DNA of 64,000 bases from Halobacteriales archaeon QS_6_64_34 (GCA_003020925.1 PXRT01000004.1:56917-120916); one strand, 5' to 3'; shown: positions 33,438 to 42,840, numbered from the stretch's first letter. Made by a program: numbers and translations. The notes: generated by a model from the sequence alone, not told the origin.

Positions 33438-34406
33438 TCACTCCGCCCAGTAGGCGTCGCCCGGCTGTGTCTCGAAGACGGCGCGGTCCAGTACGTCGAC
33501 GGCCTTCTCTAAGCCCTCGCGGGCGCTGGTCAGGGAGTCCTCGTGTTCGATAGAGAGGGCGCCGTCGTAGCCGACCATCCGCAGCGTCGAGACCACGTCC
33601 TTCCAGTGGCCCTCGCCGTGGCCGTAGCCGATAGAGCGGAACAGCCACGAGCGGTCGGGTTCGTGGGTGTATGGTGTCGTATCGAGGACGCCCTTCTCTC
33701 GGGCCCGGTCCTCGTACACCTTGGTGTCCTTGGCGTGGAAGTGATGGATGGCGCCGTGTTCGCCGAGCAGTCTGATTGCTGCGGTCACGTCGATACCCTG
33801 CCAGTAGAGATGTGAGGGGTCGAAGTTCGCGCCGATGTACTCGTTGGTCCGGTCCCGGAGTTCCAGCATCCCGTGGGGCTCGTAGACGAGCATGTTCGGG
33901 TGCATTTCAATGGCCACGTCGACGCCGTGGTCGGCGGCGTGGTCGGCCAGGTCCGTCCAGTACTCCGTCGCCACCTCCCACTGGTAGTCGTGGGCGTCGG
34001 CGTGTTCCTGTGGCCAGGGCGCCGTGACCCAGTTGGGGACCTCGTCGTTCGGCCCGCCGGCTGGCAGCCCGGAGAAACACGTCACCGTGTTCACGTCCAG
34101 CTGGCCGGCAAGCGTAATTGTCTCCCGGAGTTCCGCGTCGGCCGTCCCAGCGCGGTCGTCGTCCGGATGCAGTGGGTTGTTGTGCGTCGCGAGCGCGCTC
34201 ACCCGCATCCCGTATTCGTCGAGCAGGTCGTGCAGTTCGGCCTGTGCGGCCTCGTCATCGAGCAGTTCGCCACGGTCGAGGTGGTCCGAGCCCGGGTAAC
34301 CGCCACAGCCGATTTCGACGGCGTCGACGCCGATACCGTCCAGATACGACAGCGTCTCCCCGAGGGACTGGTCACCGAGCGGAACTGTTAGCACACCGAT
34401 ATCCAT
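33438..34406 (-). CDS. sugar phosphate isomerase/epimerase (xylose isomerase-like TIM barrel)
   Basis: 322 residues from the ATG at 34406; the in-frame sequence before it has no family similarity and overlaps the divergent promoter. The AP-endonuclease-2-like TIM barrel shows IGVDAVEIGCGGYPGSDH near residue 25, and metal-ligand candidates in AIEMHPNML, ANFDPSHLYWQG and HHFHAKDTKV, ending with LSIEHEDSL. Partner of the Gfo/Idh oxidoreductase downstream, and divergent from the gluconate dehydratase gene. Together these suggest uptake of an acid sugar or inositol-like compound, which is inference. Confidence 0.83.
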   Translation of the reverse strand: MDIGVLTVPLGDQSLGETLSYLDGIGVDAVEIGCGGYPGSDHLDRGELLDDEAAQAELHDLLDEYGMRVSALATHNNPLHPDDDRAGTADAELRETITLAGQLDVNTVTCFSGLPAGGPNDEVPNWVTAPWPQEHADAHDYQWEVATEYWTDLADHAADHGVDVAIEMHPNMLVYEPHGMLELRDRTNEYIGANFDPSHLYWQGIDVTAAIRLLGEHGAIHHFHAKDTKVYEDRAREKGVLDTTPYTHEPDRSWLFRSIGYGHGEGHWKDVVSTLRMVGYDGALSIEHEDSLTSAREGLEKAVDVLDRAVFETQPGDAYWAE

Positions 34407-34571
34407 GGAGTCAGGTACAACAGGTGGTGTGATAAAAACACGGGCGGGGGCAGGGACCGCCGCCTGCCGACGGTCGCTCACGCGTACTGCTCCACCAACC
34501 GTCGCAATCGAGAACCGCGATATGGGTCGCTTTCCTCTAGACTTTTCTGACGGGACAAGCAAGCCATCCGC

Positions 34572-35822
34572 ATGGGAAACGCGAACGACATTGATTACGC
34601 CGACCTGCACGACCCCAACGCGGAGTACACGATGCGCGAGCTATCCGCCGAGACGATGGGGGTCACCGCAAAGCGGGGCGGCGGTCGAGACGTCGAGATT
34701 ACCGACGTCCAGACGACGATGGTCGACGGGAACTTCCCGTGGACGCTGGTTCGTATCTACACCGACGCCGGCGTCGTCGGCACCGGTGAGGCCTACTGGG
34801 GCGCGGGCGTCCCCGAACTCATCGAGCGGATGAAACCCTTCGTCATCGGCGAGAACCCCCTCGATATCGACCGGCTCTACGAGCAGCTGATTCAGAAGAT
34901 GTCGGGCGAGGGCTCGGTCGAAGGCGTCACCGTCACCGCCATCGCCGGCATCGAAATCGCGCTGCACGACCTCGCCGGGAAGATTCTGGCGGTGCCGGCC
35001 TACCAGCTCCTGGGCGGGAAATACCGCGACGAGATGCGTGTCTACTGTGACTGCCACACCGAGGCGGAGGCCGACCCCGACGCCTGTGCTGCGGAGGCCC
35101 GACGGGTCGTCGACGAACTCGGCTACGACGCGCTGAAGTTCGACCTTGACGTCCCGAGCGGCCTGGAGAAGGACCGCGCGAACCGCCATCTCCGCCCCGG
35201 AGAGGTCCGTCACAAGGCCGAAATCGTCGAGAAGGTCACCGAGGAGGTCAAAGACGAGGCCGACGTGGCCTTCGACTGTCACTGGACCTTCTCCGGTGGC
35301 TCGGCGAAGCGACTGGCCGACGCCATCGAGGAGTACGACGTCTGGTGGCTGGAAGACCCCGTCCCGCCGGAGAACATCCAGGTCCAGGAGGAGGTCACCA
35401 AGTCCACGACGACGCCCATCACCGTCGGCGAGAACCGCTATCGCGTAACCGAGGAGCGACGGCTCATCGAGAACCAGGCCGTCGACATGGTCGCGCCGGA
35501 CCTCCCGAAGGTCGGCGGGATGCGCGAGACCCGCAAGATTGCCGACGTGGCAAACCAGTACTACATCCCAGTCGCGATGCACAACGTCGCCTCGCCGGTT
35601 GCGACGATGGCAAGCGCACAGGTCGGCGCTGCCGTCCCGAACTCGCTTGCCGTCGAGTACCACTCCTACGAACTGGGCTGGTGGGACGACCTCGTAGAAG
35701 AGACAGTCATCGAGGACGGCTACATCGAGATTCCGGAAGAACCCGGGCTCGGCGTCACGGTCGATATGGACGCCGTCGAGGCGCACATGGTCGACGGCGA
35801 CACCCTCTTCGACGAGGCGTAG
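34572..35822 (+). CDS. gad: gluconate dehydratase (enolase superfamily)
   Basis: A 416-residue protein of the mandelate racemase/muconate lactonising group, very like the gluconate dehydratase described in Haloferax volcanii. It should convert gluconate to 2-keto-3-deoxygluconate, the second step after glucose dehydrogenase. The capping domain is residues about 40-150. In the barrel, ALKFDLDVPSG, VAFDCHWTF (metal Asp), WWLEDPVPPEN (metal Glu), TVGENRYRV (metal Glu) and AMHNVASPV (catalytic His region) are visible. The product is phosphorylated by the KDG kinase at 55605. It has no TAACAA-type motif upstream in the 165-base divergent region. Confidence 0.87.
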   Translation: MGNANDIDYADLHDPNAEYTMRELSAETMGVTAKRGGGRDVEITDVQTTMVDGNFPWTLVRIYTDAGVVGTGEAYWGAGVPELIERMKPFVIGENPLDIDRLYEQLIQKMSGEGSVEGVTVTAIAGIEIALHDLAGKILAVPAYQLLGGKYRDEMRVYCDCHTEAEADPDACAAEARRVVDELGYDALKFDLDVPSGLEKDRANRHLRPGEVRHKAEIVEKVTEEVKDEADVAFDCHWTFSGGSAKRLADAIEEYDVWWLEDPVPPENIQVQEEVTKSTTTPITVGENRYRVTEERRLIENQAVDMVAPDLPKVGGMRETRKIADVANQYYIPVAMHNVASPVATMASAQVGAAVPNSLAVEYHSYELGWWDDLVEETVIEDGYIEIPEEPGLGVTVDMDAVEAHMVDGDTLFDEA

Positions 35823-35852
35823 GAGTTCACCGTCGACACGACACCGCTCCCG

Positions 35853-37403
35853 TCACTGGGTGCCGAACCGCTCGGCGACGGCCTGCCGGTCCAGCTTCTC
35901 CGGCCCAGAGGTGGGCATCTCGTCGATGAATTCCAGATGCCTGGGCAGCTTGTACCGTGCGAGCCGACCCTCACAGACGGCCTCGATATCGGCGAGGGTC
36001 AGCGACTCGTCGCCCTCGACGACGGCCTTACCGACCTCGCCCCACTGCTCGTCCGGGACCGGTATCACGACCACCTCGTCGACGCCCTCGTGGTCCGAGA
36101 GCACCGACTCGACCTCGGCCGGATAGACGTTCTCGCCCCCGCTGACGAACACGTCTTTCTTGCGGCCCTCGATGCGGTAGTAGCCGTCGGCGTCGACGCT
36201 GGCGAGGTCCCCGGTCGACACCCACCCGGAGCCGAAGGTCGCCACACTCTCCTCGCTGTCGAGATACCCCGAGGCCGCGTGGGGCGAGCGCAACTCGAGT
36301 TCCCCGACAGTGCCGGTGTCGACGGGCTCGCCGTCGTCGACGACTCTGGCGTCGACGTGCATCGCCGGCTTGCCGACCGTGTCTGCCTTCTCCCCGGGCC
36401 ACCCGTCGGGCATCGCGAAGTTGTTCGGGCCACACTCGGTGAGGCCGTACCCCTGTGACAGCTCGACCCCACGGTCCCACCAGGTCTCCATGACGGACTG
36501 CCGGCAGGGGCCGCCGCCGGATTTGACGATGCGAAGCGTCGAGAGCGTCGTCGTGACCCAGTCGTCGTGCTCGGTGAGCATCCTGAGGACGGCGGGGACG
36601 GCCACGAGCACCGTGGCCGCCTCGCGCTCGACGGTCGCAAGTAGCCCGCCCGGGTCGAACTCGCGGGCTATCACGACTGTCCCGCCCATGTGCCAGACCG
36701 GGACCGTGATGACGTTCCAGCCGCCGGTGTGGAACATCGGAAAGGTAAGCGGCGTCACGTCGTCGTCCCGCAGTCCCCACGACGTGATTGTGTTCAGCGA
36801 GTTCCAGACGACGGCCCGATGGCTGATGACCGCCTCCTTCGGTGTCCCGGTCGACCCCCCGGTGTGCAGGAGTAGATGGATGTCCTCGGGCGCGAGCGTC
36901 GCCGGCTCCACCGGGTTCGGGTCTTCCGGGAGTGTGTCGGCGTACGACGGGTGGTCTGCAGGGAGGTCGGCGTCCGACGATTCGACCACCAGCAACGGCG
37001 TCTCCGACCTGTCGCAGGCCTCCAGGCCGGCCGCCACGTCGTCGACGAACGGCGCTTCGACGACGACCAGCCCGGGGTCGACCCGGTCGAGCAGTTCGCC
37101 GAGTTCGGGCGGGGCCAGCCGGTGTGAAAGCGGCGCGAGCACGCCGCCGGTCTTGCCGGTCGCGAAAAAGAGGTCGACGACGGCCGGGCGGTTCCGCGAG
37201 ACGACGGCCACACGGTCGTCCCGGCCGACGCCGAACTCCCTCAGCAGTCCCACGACGCGGTTGGCCCGCCGGTCGAGGTCGGCGTAGGTGAACCGCCGGC
37301 CGGTGGTCGCGTCCACCAGGGCCGTCCGCTCCGGCGTGAGAGTGGCGCGCTTCTCGCTCCAGGCGCCGACCCACGCCTGCGGGCCGTCGCTGAACTCAGA
37401 CAT
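35853..37403 (-). CDS. AMP-binding acyl-CoA synthetase
   Basis: A 516-residue class-I adenylate-forming enzyme that activates a carboxylic acid with ATP and CoA. Motifs in order: LLLHTGGSTGTPKEAVISH (phosphate loop, about residues 184-202), YGLTECGPNNF near 315, STGDLASVDADGYYRIEGRKKD near 390, and the C-terminal catalytic Lys in a shifted form (SGPEKLDRQAV). Similar to medium- or long-chain fatty acid and aromatic acid CoA ligases. It overlaps the upstream hydrolase gene by eight bases, so they are coupled. Substrate not determinable. Confidence 0.85.
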   Translation of the reverse strand: MSEFSDGPQAWVGAWSEKRATLTPERTALVDATTGRRFTYADLDRRANRVVGLLREFGVGRDDRVAVVSRNRPAVVDLFFATGKTGGVLAPLSHRLAPPELGELLDRVDPGLVVVEAPFVDDVAAGLEACDRSETPLLVVESSDADLPADHPSYADTLPEDPNPVEPATLAPEDIHLLLHTGGSTGTPKEAVISHRAVVWNSLNTITSWGLRDDDVTPLTFPMFHTGGWNVITVPVWHMGGTVVIAREFDPGGLLATVEREAATVLVAVPAVLRMLTEHDDWVTTTLSTLRIVKSGGGPCRQSVMETWWDRGVELSQGYGLTECGPNNFAMPDGWPGEKADTVGKPAMHVDARVVDDGEPVDTGTVGELELRSPHAASGYLDSEESVATFGSGWVSTGDLASVDADGYYRIEGRKKDVFVSGGENVYPAEVESVLSDHEGVDEVVVIPVPDEQWGEVGKAVVEGDESLTLADIEAVCEGRLARYKLPRHLEFIDEMPTSGPEKLDRQAVAERFGTQ

Positions 37404-38199
37404 CGTCGAGGAACTCCGTGAGAGCGTCGTTTACCTGTTGGGCCCGCTCGATGAACAGGAGATGTGGGGCCCCCGAAAGCGTCTGAAACCGGGCGTTCGG
37501 GAGCCGCGCTGCCAGCAGTTCCCCGTTCTCGACGGGAACGACCCGGTCGGCGGTGCCGTGCAGGACCAGCGCGGGCACGCGAATCTCCCCGAGGCGGTCG
37601 GCGACGTCGAACGCCTGGACCGCAGCGCCCTGCCACAGTCGGGCCTGGTCGCTCGCGTCGCTGTCGAGCCGCCAGTCGACGATATCCGCGACGAGGCCGT
37701 CGTTCGACGCCATGAACTCGTCGGTCATCGCGGGCCCCATCTTGTACCGGATTTCCTCGCGGGCGTCGAAGTCGTCGGGCACGTCGTACATGCGCGCCTG
37801 TGTCTCCTCGGGAATCGGGACGGCCTCGGGCCCGCCCGGCGAGGTACACATGAGCGTCAGCGACCGGGTGCGGTCGCACTCCAGCGCGAACTGCAGCGCT
37901 ATCATCCCGCCCATGCTGGCGCCGACAACGTGGGCCGACTGCACGCCGGCGTGGTCCATGACGGCTGCGAGGTCGCTCGCCATCTCGGCCATCGTGTAGG
38001 GGCCCTCCGGCGTCCCGGAGTCGCCGGTACCCCGGTTGTCCGGGACGATGGTGTCGTACGCCTCGACGACGGCGCGGCGCTGCCACTGCCACATCCACCG
38101 ACTGTAGCCGATGCCCTCGACGAACACGACTGTCTCGGCGTCGGCGGGGCCCTCCCGCTCGTAGGCGAGGCGGACGCCGTCGTTGTGTGCTATCTCCAT
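37396..38199 (-). CDS. alpha/beta hydrolase
   Basis: A 267-residue hydrolase. The nucleophile elbow GASMGGMIALQ holds the catalytic Ser near residue 98, LHGTADRVVP the acid, and SGAPHLLFIE the His near 245. The closest remembered groups are 3-oxoadipate enol-lactonase-like and carboxylesterase proteins. First gene of a two-gene operon with the acyl-CoA ligase, which suggests hydrolysis of an ester or lactone followed by CoA activation of the acid released. Confidence 0.85.
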   Translation of the reverse strand: MEIAHNDGVRLAYEREGPADAETVVFVEGIGYSRWMWQWQRRAVVEAYDTIVPDNRGTGDSGTPEGPYTMAEMASDLAAVMDHAGVQSAHVVGASMGGMIALQFALECDRTRSLTLMCTSPGGPEAVPIPEETQARMYDVPDDFDAREEIRYKMGPAMTDEFMASNDGLVADIVDWRLDSDASDQARLWQGAAVQAFDVADRLGEIRVPALVLHGTADRVVPVENGELLAARLPNARFQTLSGAPHLLFIERAQQVNDALTEFLDDV

Positions 38200-38597
38200 T
38201 GGCTATCTCCCGACGTGGTGTGGGTGTGTCAGTGTCATGTGTGGTCGAAGCGGCCAAAGCGGTTCGCGGCCACAGCGGCCAGCGTGCTCGCGCCGTACCG
38301 GTCATCGTCTCGACGGTGGGCAACACCTCGTACTGGACCGGCGACGTGACCAGCAGATGGTACACCGACGGGTGGACGGCCAGCGGAGTCATAAATTGTG
38401 TTGTCCAAAAACGCACCCGTTTGTTACTAATTAGGTATCGACTGTCTCGACCGTTCAACACGCCATCACGAACCCGCGAATTTCGGGGGACTTGACGCCC
38501 AAAACAACCGTTTCTATCACGAACGACCACAGGGGACGGCGCGACAGTATCTCCCTGATTCAATAGTGTTTTAGGCTTCGGATATGGAGAGACTGAT
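38200..38597. other. 398-base intergenic region, divergent promoters
   Basis: No convincing gene. Bases 38200-38390 are GC-rich and can be read as an open frame on either strand but show no family feature. The stretch 38390-38570 is AT-rich and should contain the promoters for the hydrolase operon (leftward) and ppc (rightward). A TATA-like GTTTTAGG lies near 38564, about 30 bases before ppc. Confidence 0.4.
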
Positions 38598-41294
38598 ATG
38601 ACTTTGCACGCCAGAGAGATAAACCAAGACGTGCGGGAGCTTGGTGAGCTCTTGGGCGACGTTCTCGAGACGCAATCTTCGACTGAGGCGTTCAAAATCG
38701 TCGAGCGAACACGGAAAGCCTCTATCGAGTACCGGCGTGGCGACGCCGATACCCGAAAGGAGGTCGACGAGACCCTCGACCGCCTCAACCCGGAGATGCA
38801 GGATATCGTCGCCCGGGCCTTTACCACGTATTTCGAGCTTATCAACCTCGCCGAGGAGCGCGAGCGAGTCCGGGAGACCCGCGAGGGCAGCCAGGAGGGC
38901 ATCCTCGCCGACAGCGTCGAGGCGGCCGTCGACATGCTGGACGACCGCGGCGCCGACACCGAGGAACTCCAGCAGGTACTCGACGACGTACTCATCGAGC
39001 CGACCTTCACCGCCCACCCGACCGAGGCCCGCCGCAAGACTGTCAAGGCGAAGCTCCGCTCGGTCGCGGAGGACCTGGAGCTACTTGACGAGGTCCGGCT
39101 GACCGACCGCGAGGAAGACCACATCGAACGCGACCTCGCCGCCGAGGTGACGAGCCTTTGGCAGACCCCGCAAGTCCGCGAGCGACGCCCGGAAGTGACA
39201 GACGAGGCGCTCAACATCCAGTGGTACCTCGAGAACGTCCTCTTCGAGGTCATCGACGGGGTGTACGACGAACTAGAACGCGCCATCGAAGAGCGGTACG
39301 ACGAGGATATCGAGGTCCCCAAGCTCTACGAGTTCCGTTCGTGGGCCGGGTCGGACCGCGACGGCAACCCCTTCGTGACCCCCGAGGTCACCGAGGAGAC
39401 ACTGGAGCGCCAGCGCGACACCATCCTCCCGCTGTACCGCGACAAGCTCAAGGAGCTCTCCGGCGTGCTCTCTCAGGACGCCTCGAACATCACGACCGAC
39501 GCGACGTTCGACGAGCGCCTGGGCGAGCACAAAGAGCGCCTCCCCGGCATCGCCAGCGAGGCCGAAGAACGCTACCCCGACGAGCCCTACCGCCAGAAGC
39601 TCAAGCTGATGCGCGAGTCGGTGCTCCGGGTCAGCGACGTCCGACAGGGCGGCTACGACAATCCCGAGGACCTGCTGAAGGACCTCCGTTCTATCGCGGA
39701 GAGTCTCCGGGAGAACAACGCCGAGGTCGTCGCCGAGTCCCACGTCGACCCCCTGATTCGGAAGGTCGACACCTTCGGCTTCTCGCTTGCGGGGCTGGAC
39801 CTCCGTGACCACCGGAAGATGCACACGGACGCCATCGCCGAGACGATGGACCGACAGGGCATCGACTACGCCGGGATGGACGAGGACGAGCGCGTCGAGT
39901 GCCTCACGGAGGCCCTCCTCCAGGACGGCACGGTCGTCGATATGGAGGACGAGACGGGCCTGTCCGACGATTCGGCCCGCGTCCTCGAACGGTTCCGCAA
40001 GACCGCCGACTGGCAAAACGAGTTCGGCGTCGACGCCATCGACACCTACGCCATCTCCTGGTGTGAGGAGCCAAGCCACGTACTCGAGGTCCTCTTCCTC
40101 GCCGACCAGGTCGGCATCGTCGACCTTCCGGGCTACTGCGGGCTGGACATCGTCCCGCTGCTCGAATCGGAGTACGCCCTCTCGGGCGCCCGGCGCATCA
40201 TGGGGACCCTCTTCGAGAACGAGGCCTACGAGATGGCGCTGAACGCCCGCAACGGCGTCCAGGAGATAATGCTGGGGTACTCCGACTCCAACAAGGAAAA
40301 CGGCTTCCTGGCTGCGAACTGGTCGCTGTACAACAACCAGAAGCGCCTGGCCGACATCACCAGCGACTTCGACGTCGACATGCGTCTGTTCCACGGTCGC
40401 GGGGGCTCTATCTCCCGTGGCGGCGGGCCGATGAACGACGCGATGCTTGCACTGCCAAACGAGACCGTCACCGGCCAGATAAAGTTCACCGAGCAGGGCG
40501 AAGCCATCGCCGAAAAATACGCCAATCCCGACATCGCCCAGCGCAACTTAGAGCAGATGCTCAACGCGCAGGTCCGGGCCCGGCACAACGCGATGGAGGA
40601 CCCCGTCGAAGAGATTCCCGACGCCTGGCGCGAGGCCATGGAGAAGTCGGCCCCCGCCGCCCGCGAGGAGTATCAGGACCTCCTGCAGACCGACGGCTTC
40701 GTCGACTACTTCGAGCAGGCCACGCCCATCACGGTCATCGAGAACTTGAACATGGGCTCCCGGCCCGCCTCCCGCAGCGAGGACCGCAGCGTCGACGACC
40801 TCCGGGCTATCCCGTGGGTGTTCTCCTGGACCCAGGCCCGCTGTATCATCCCCGGCTGGTACTCCATCGCTACGGGGCTGAACGCCTACCTCGAGGACGG
40901 CGGCGACATCGAGACGCTCCGGGAGATGTACGAGGAATGGCCGTTCTTCCGGACGAAAATCGACAACGCCTCGCTCGCGCTGGCCCGGACGGACTTCGAC
41001 ATCGCAACGGAGTACGCCGACCTCGCCGACGACGACCTGCGCGAACGCATCTTCCCGCGAATCAAAAGCGAGTACGACGACACCGTCGACCTCGTGCTCG
41101 ATATCACGGAGCGTGACAGCTTACTCTCCCGGGAGTGGCTAGAGGAAAACCTCGAACGCCGCAACCCATACGTCGACCCGCTGAACCTCCTGCAGGTCCG
41201 ACTGCTCGCCCAGTCTCACCTGACAGAGACCGAAAAGCGGACGCTGCGACTGACCGTACAGGGTATCGCCGCCGGGATGAAAAACACTGGATAA
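38598..41294 (+). CDS. ppc: phosphoenolpyruvate carboxylase
   Basis: An 898-residue full-length bacterial-type PEP carboxylase that adds bicarbonate to PEP to make oxaloacetate. Catalytic blocks: FTAHPTEARRKTV with the essential His (about residue 137), MLGYSDSNKENGFLAANW, LFHGRGGSISRGGGP, and the C-terminal QVRLLAQSHL ... GIAAGMKNTG ending typical of the family. A Shine-Dalgarno GGAG (38586-38589) lies eight bases before the ATG. A minimal frame ATG GAG AGA CTG ATA TGA stops across the ppc start codon. Supplies oxaloacetate for the citric acid cycle during growth on sugars or glycerol. Confidence 0.95.
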   Translation: MTLHAREINQDVRELGELLGDVLETQSSTEAFKIVERTRKASIEYRRGDADTRKEVDETLDRLNPEMQDIVARAFTTYFELINLAEERERVRETREGSQEGILADSVEAAVDMLDDRGADTEELQQVLDDVLIEPTFTAHPTEARRKTVKAKLRSVAEDLELLDEVRLTDREEDHIERDLAAEVTSLWQTPQVRERRPEVTDEALNIQWYLENVLFEVIDGVYDELERAIEERYDEDIEVPKLYEFRSWAGSDRDGNPFVTPEVTEETLERQRDTILPLYRDKLKELSGVLSQDASNITTDATFDERLGEHKERLPGIASEAEERYPDEPYRQKLKLMRESVLRVSDVRQGGYDNPEDLLKDLRSIAESLRENNAEVVAESHVDPLIRKVDTFGFSLAGLDLRDHRKMHTDAIAETMDRQGIDYAGMDEDERVECLTEALLQDGTVVDMEDETGLSDDSARVLERFRKTADWQNEFGVDAIDTYAISWCEEPSHVLEVLFLADQVGIVDLPGYCGLDIVPLLESEYALSGARRIMGTLFENEAYEMALNARNGVQEIMLGYSDSNKENGFLAANWSLYNNQKRLADITSDFDVDMRLFHGRGGSISRGGGPMNDAMLALPNETVTGQIKFTEQGEAIAEKYANPDIAQRNLEQMLNAQVRARHNAMEDPVEEIPDAWREAMEKSAPAAREEYQDLLQTDGFVDYFEQATPITVIENLNMGSRPASRSEDRSVDDLRAIPWVFSWTQARCIIPGWYSIATGLNAYLEDGGDIETLREMYEEWPFFRTKIDNASLALARTDFDIATEYADLADDDLRERIFPRIKSEYDDTVDLVLDITERDSLLSREWLEENLERRNPYVDPLNLLQVRLLAQSHLTETEKRTLRLTVQGIAAGMKNTG

Positions 41295-41369
41295 TCCAGC
41301 CGGTCTGATTCTTTACAACAGCTGTTGTTCTATCGAAGCCTTTAGGCTCCGGTAGCTGCCATATATCGT

Positions 41370-41822
41370 ATGGCACTCGAAACCCTGCTCCTCGCGGTCG
41401 GACCGAACGACGCCAGCCGTATCGAGGAGCTCGCACGCACCGTTATCGACATCGGGGGCCCGGCCGGGGCCGACGTGGTCATCGCCCACGTCTTCACCGA
41501 CGACGAGTACGAGACGGCCGTCGAGCGACTGGAGTTCGAGGCCGTGGCCGAAGCGGACCCCGACGACGTGGCCGACCGCCACGCCACTGTTCGGGAGCTG
41601 CGCGACCGCCTCTCCGAGGCCGACATCCCGACCAGCGTCCGTGGGGCGGTCGGCGAGCACAGCGACGAAATTGTCGCGCTCGCCGGCACGACGCGTGCGG
41701 ACCTCGTCGTCGTCGGCGGCCGGAAGCGCTCGCCGGCCGGGAAAGCCGTCTTCGGCTCCGTCGCACAGGAGGTCATGCTCGAGGCGCCCTGTCCAGTGAC
41801 CTTCGTCCGCGGCGACGAGTAG
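41370..41822 (+). CDS. universal stress protein, UspA family
   Basis: A 150-residue alpha/beta protein with the ATP-binding signature G-x2-G-x9-G-S partly visible (VVGGRKRSPAGKAVFGSVAQEV, residues about 113-134) and the closing VTFVRGDE. Haloarchaea have dozens of these; the function is nucleotide-dependent stress adaptation in general terms. It follows ppc by 75 bases on the same strand with its own AT-rich upstream sequence (CATATATCGTATGG), so it is probably transcribed separately. Confidence 0.85.
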   Translation: MALETLLLAVGPNDASRIEELARTVIDIGGPAGADVVIAHVFTDDEYETAVERLEFEAVAEADPDDVADRHATVRELRDRLSEADIPTSVRGAVGEHSDEIVALAGTTRADLVVVGGRKRSPAGKAVFGSVAQEVMLEAPCPVTFVRGDE

Positions 41823-41864
41823 CGGACGGAGAAAGCATTTATTTCAGGGGCGTATCCCCAGCGT

Positions 41865-42236
41865 ATGCAACGGTCTCGGCGCGCGCTCCTGGCACTGGCT
41901 AGCGCTACGCTGGGCGCGTCACTCGCCGGCTGTGCCTCGACAGAGCCGGCCCAATCCACCGCGACCCAACAGCCGGTCCTGGAGCTGACGAGCAGCGTTG
42001 TGGCCCAGTCATCGGCCGAGGAGCCAACACGGATAGCGGCGACGCTGACGAACGCAGGGTCGGGCACCGTCTCGGTTGGTTTCGGACCGACCCTGCTGTT
42101 CTCTGACAACGGTCCCGGCGAAGAACTGGCCTCCCCGGACCCGCTCGTTATCGACGACACGCAGACGCTCTCCGTGTCGGGCGCGGCGACACCGCTGTCC
42201 GAACAGTCAACGCAGCGAACCGAACCGGGCGAATAA
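41865..42236 (+). CDS. small predicted lipoprotein, unknown function
   Basis: A 123-residue protein with an Arg-Arg signal (SRRALLALASATLGASLAGC) ending in a lipobox Cys23, so exported and lipid-anchored. The mature part is a single beta-rich domain (ARIAATLTNAG-type stretch: EPTRIAATLTNAGSGTVSVG) like those in many haloarchaeal surface lipoproteins. It is short for that group and ends just 25 bases before the IS element, but its own stop codon is outside the element. No function assigned. Confidence 0.65.
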   Translation: MQRSRRALLALASATLGASLAGCASTEPAQSTATQQPVLELTSSVVAQSSAEEPTRIAATLTNAGSGTVSVGFGPTLLFSDNGPGEELASPDPLVIDDTQTLSVSGAATPLSEQSTQRTEPGE

Positions 42237-42399
42237 ATCGAAAAACCGGACTGTCAGTTACAGCGGTAGCGAGGCGAAAGCCCATCGGCTTTAACCGTGG
42301 GATGAAGCCGACAACTGGGAACCAATCCACGTTCATAGCCACGTCCGGGGTTAGATGTTTGCGTATCATTTTTAGGTGAATGGTTTCTATATATTGACG

Positions 42400-42838
42400 A
42401 TGCCTCGTGGGTTCGACAGGGAACGTACCAACGTCCACAAACTCCAGTACCACTTTATCTGGTGTCCGAAGTCAAGCAAAGCGTAGCTTTGCGTACATCG
42501 CGGAGCTTCGCTCCGCTCAGTACCGCAAATCGGTGCTTGAGGGCGAGGTACGCACCCATCTCGAAGAACTCATCGAGGAGAAAGCCGACGAACTCGACTT
42601 GGAGATACTGGAGTTAGCGATTCGTCCCGACCACGTACACCTGTTCATCACGGGCGACCCGACGCTCGCCCCGAACAAGATAATGCAACAGGTCAAAGGC
42701 TACTCCTCGCGCCGACTTCGGGACGAGTTCAATTTTGGTCTCCCCTCGCTGTGGACACGCTCGTACTTCGTCTCAAGTGCTGGCGACGTGTCCAGCGAGG
42801 TCATCGAGGAGTACATCGACGCCCAAGCAGGTGAGTAG
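42400..42838 (+). pseudogene. tnpA: tnpA, Y1 (HUH) transposase, interrupted
   Basis: The reading frame starts at the ATG at 42400 (MPRGFDRERTNVHKLQYHFI, then WCPK) and meets TAG at 42484. The rest of the protein continues from 42521 in another frame (YRKSVLEGEVRTHLEEL ...), including the His-x-His nickase motif in RPDHVHLFI. The C terminus EYIDAQ is present, although the usual catalytic Tyr cannot be placed with certainty. The interruption is exactly 49 bases (42472-42520), two hairpins back to back. Without it the frames join at CCG AAG | TAC CGC, as in intact relatives. The enzyme is therefore not made from this copy unless the insert is skipped. Confidence 0.85.
42472..42520. repeat. 49-base double-hairpin insertion in tnpA
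   Basis: TCAA, then GCAAAGC-GTA-GCTTTGC (42476-42492), linker GTACATC, then GCGGAGC-TTC-GCTCCGC (42500-42516), then TCAG. Both stems are perfect, seven pairs with three-base loops. AGT is found at both borders (42470-42472 and 42519-42521), so a 46-base insert with a 3-base target repeat is one reading. It shifts the frame and brings in a stop codon. Confidence 0.75.
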
Positions 42839-42840
42839 CC

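Noticed and set aside
37241..39322. A 693-codon minus-strand frame spanning the hydrolase, intergenic region and start of ppc
   Set aside because: It runs antisense to ppc and out of frame through the hydrolase and acyl-CoA ligase. The product is Ser/Arg-rich without any domain.
41865..42236. Lipoprotein gene cut short by the IS element
   Set aside because: Its stop codon lies outside the element border, and no remnant of a longer gene is seen on the other side.
42472..42520. Treating the tnpA interruption as a simple frameshift sequencing error
   Set aside because: The extra 49 bases form two perfect hairpins with a fixed layout and their exact removal restores the frame, which a random error would not do.
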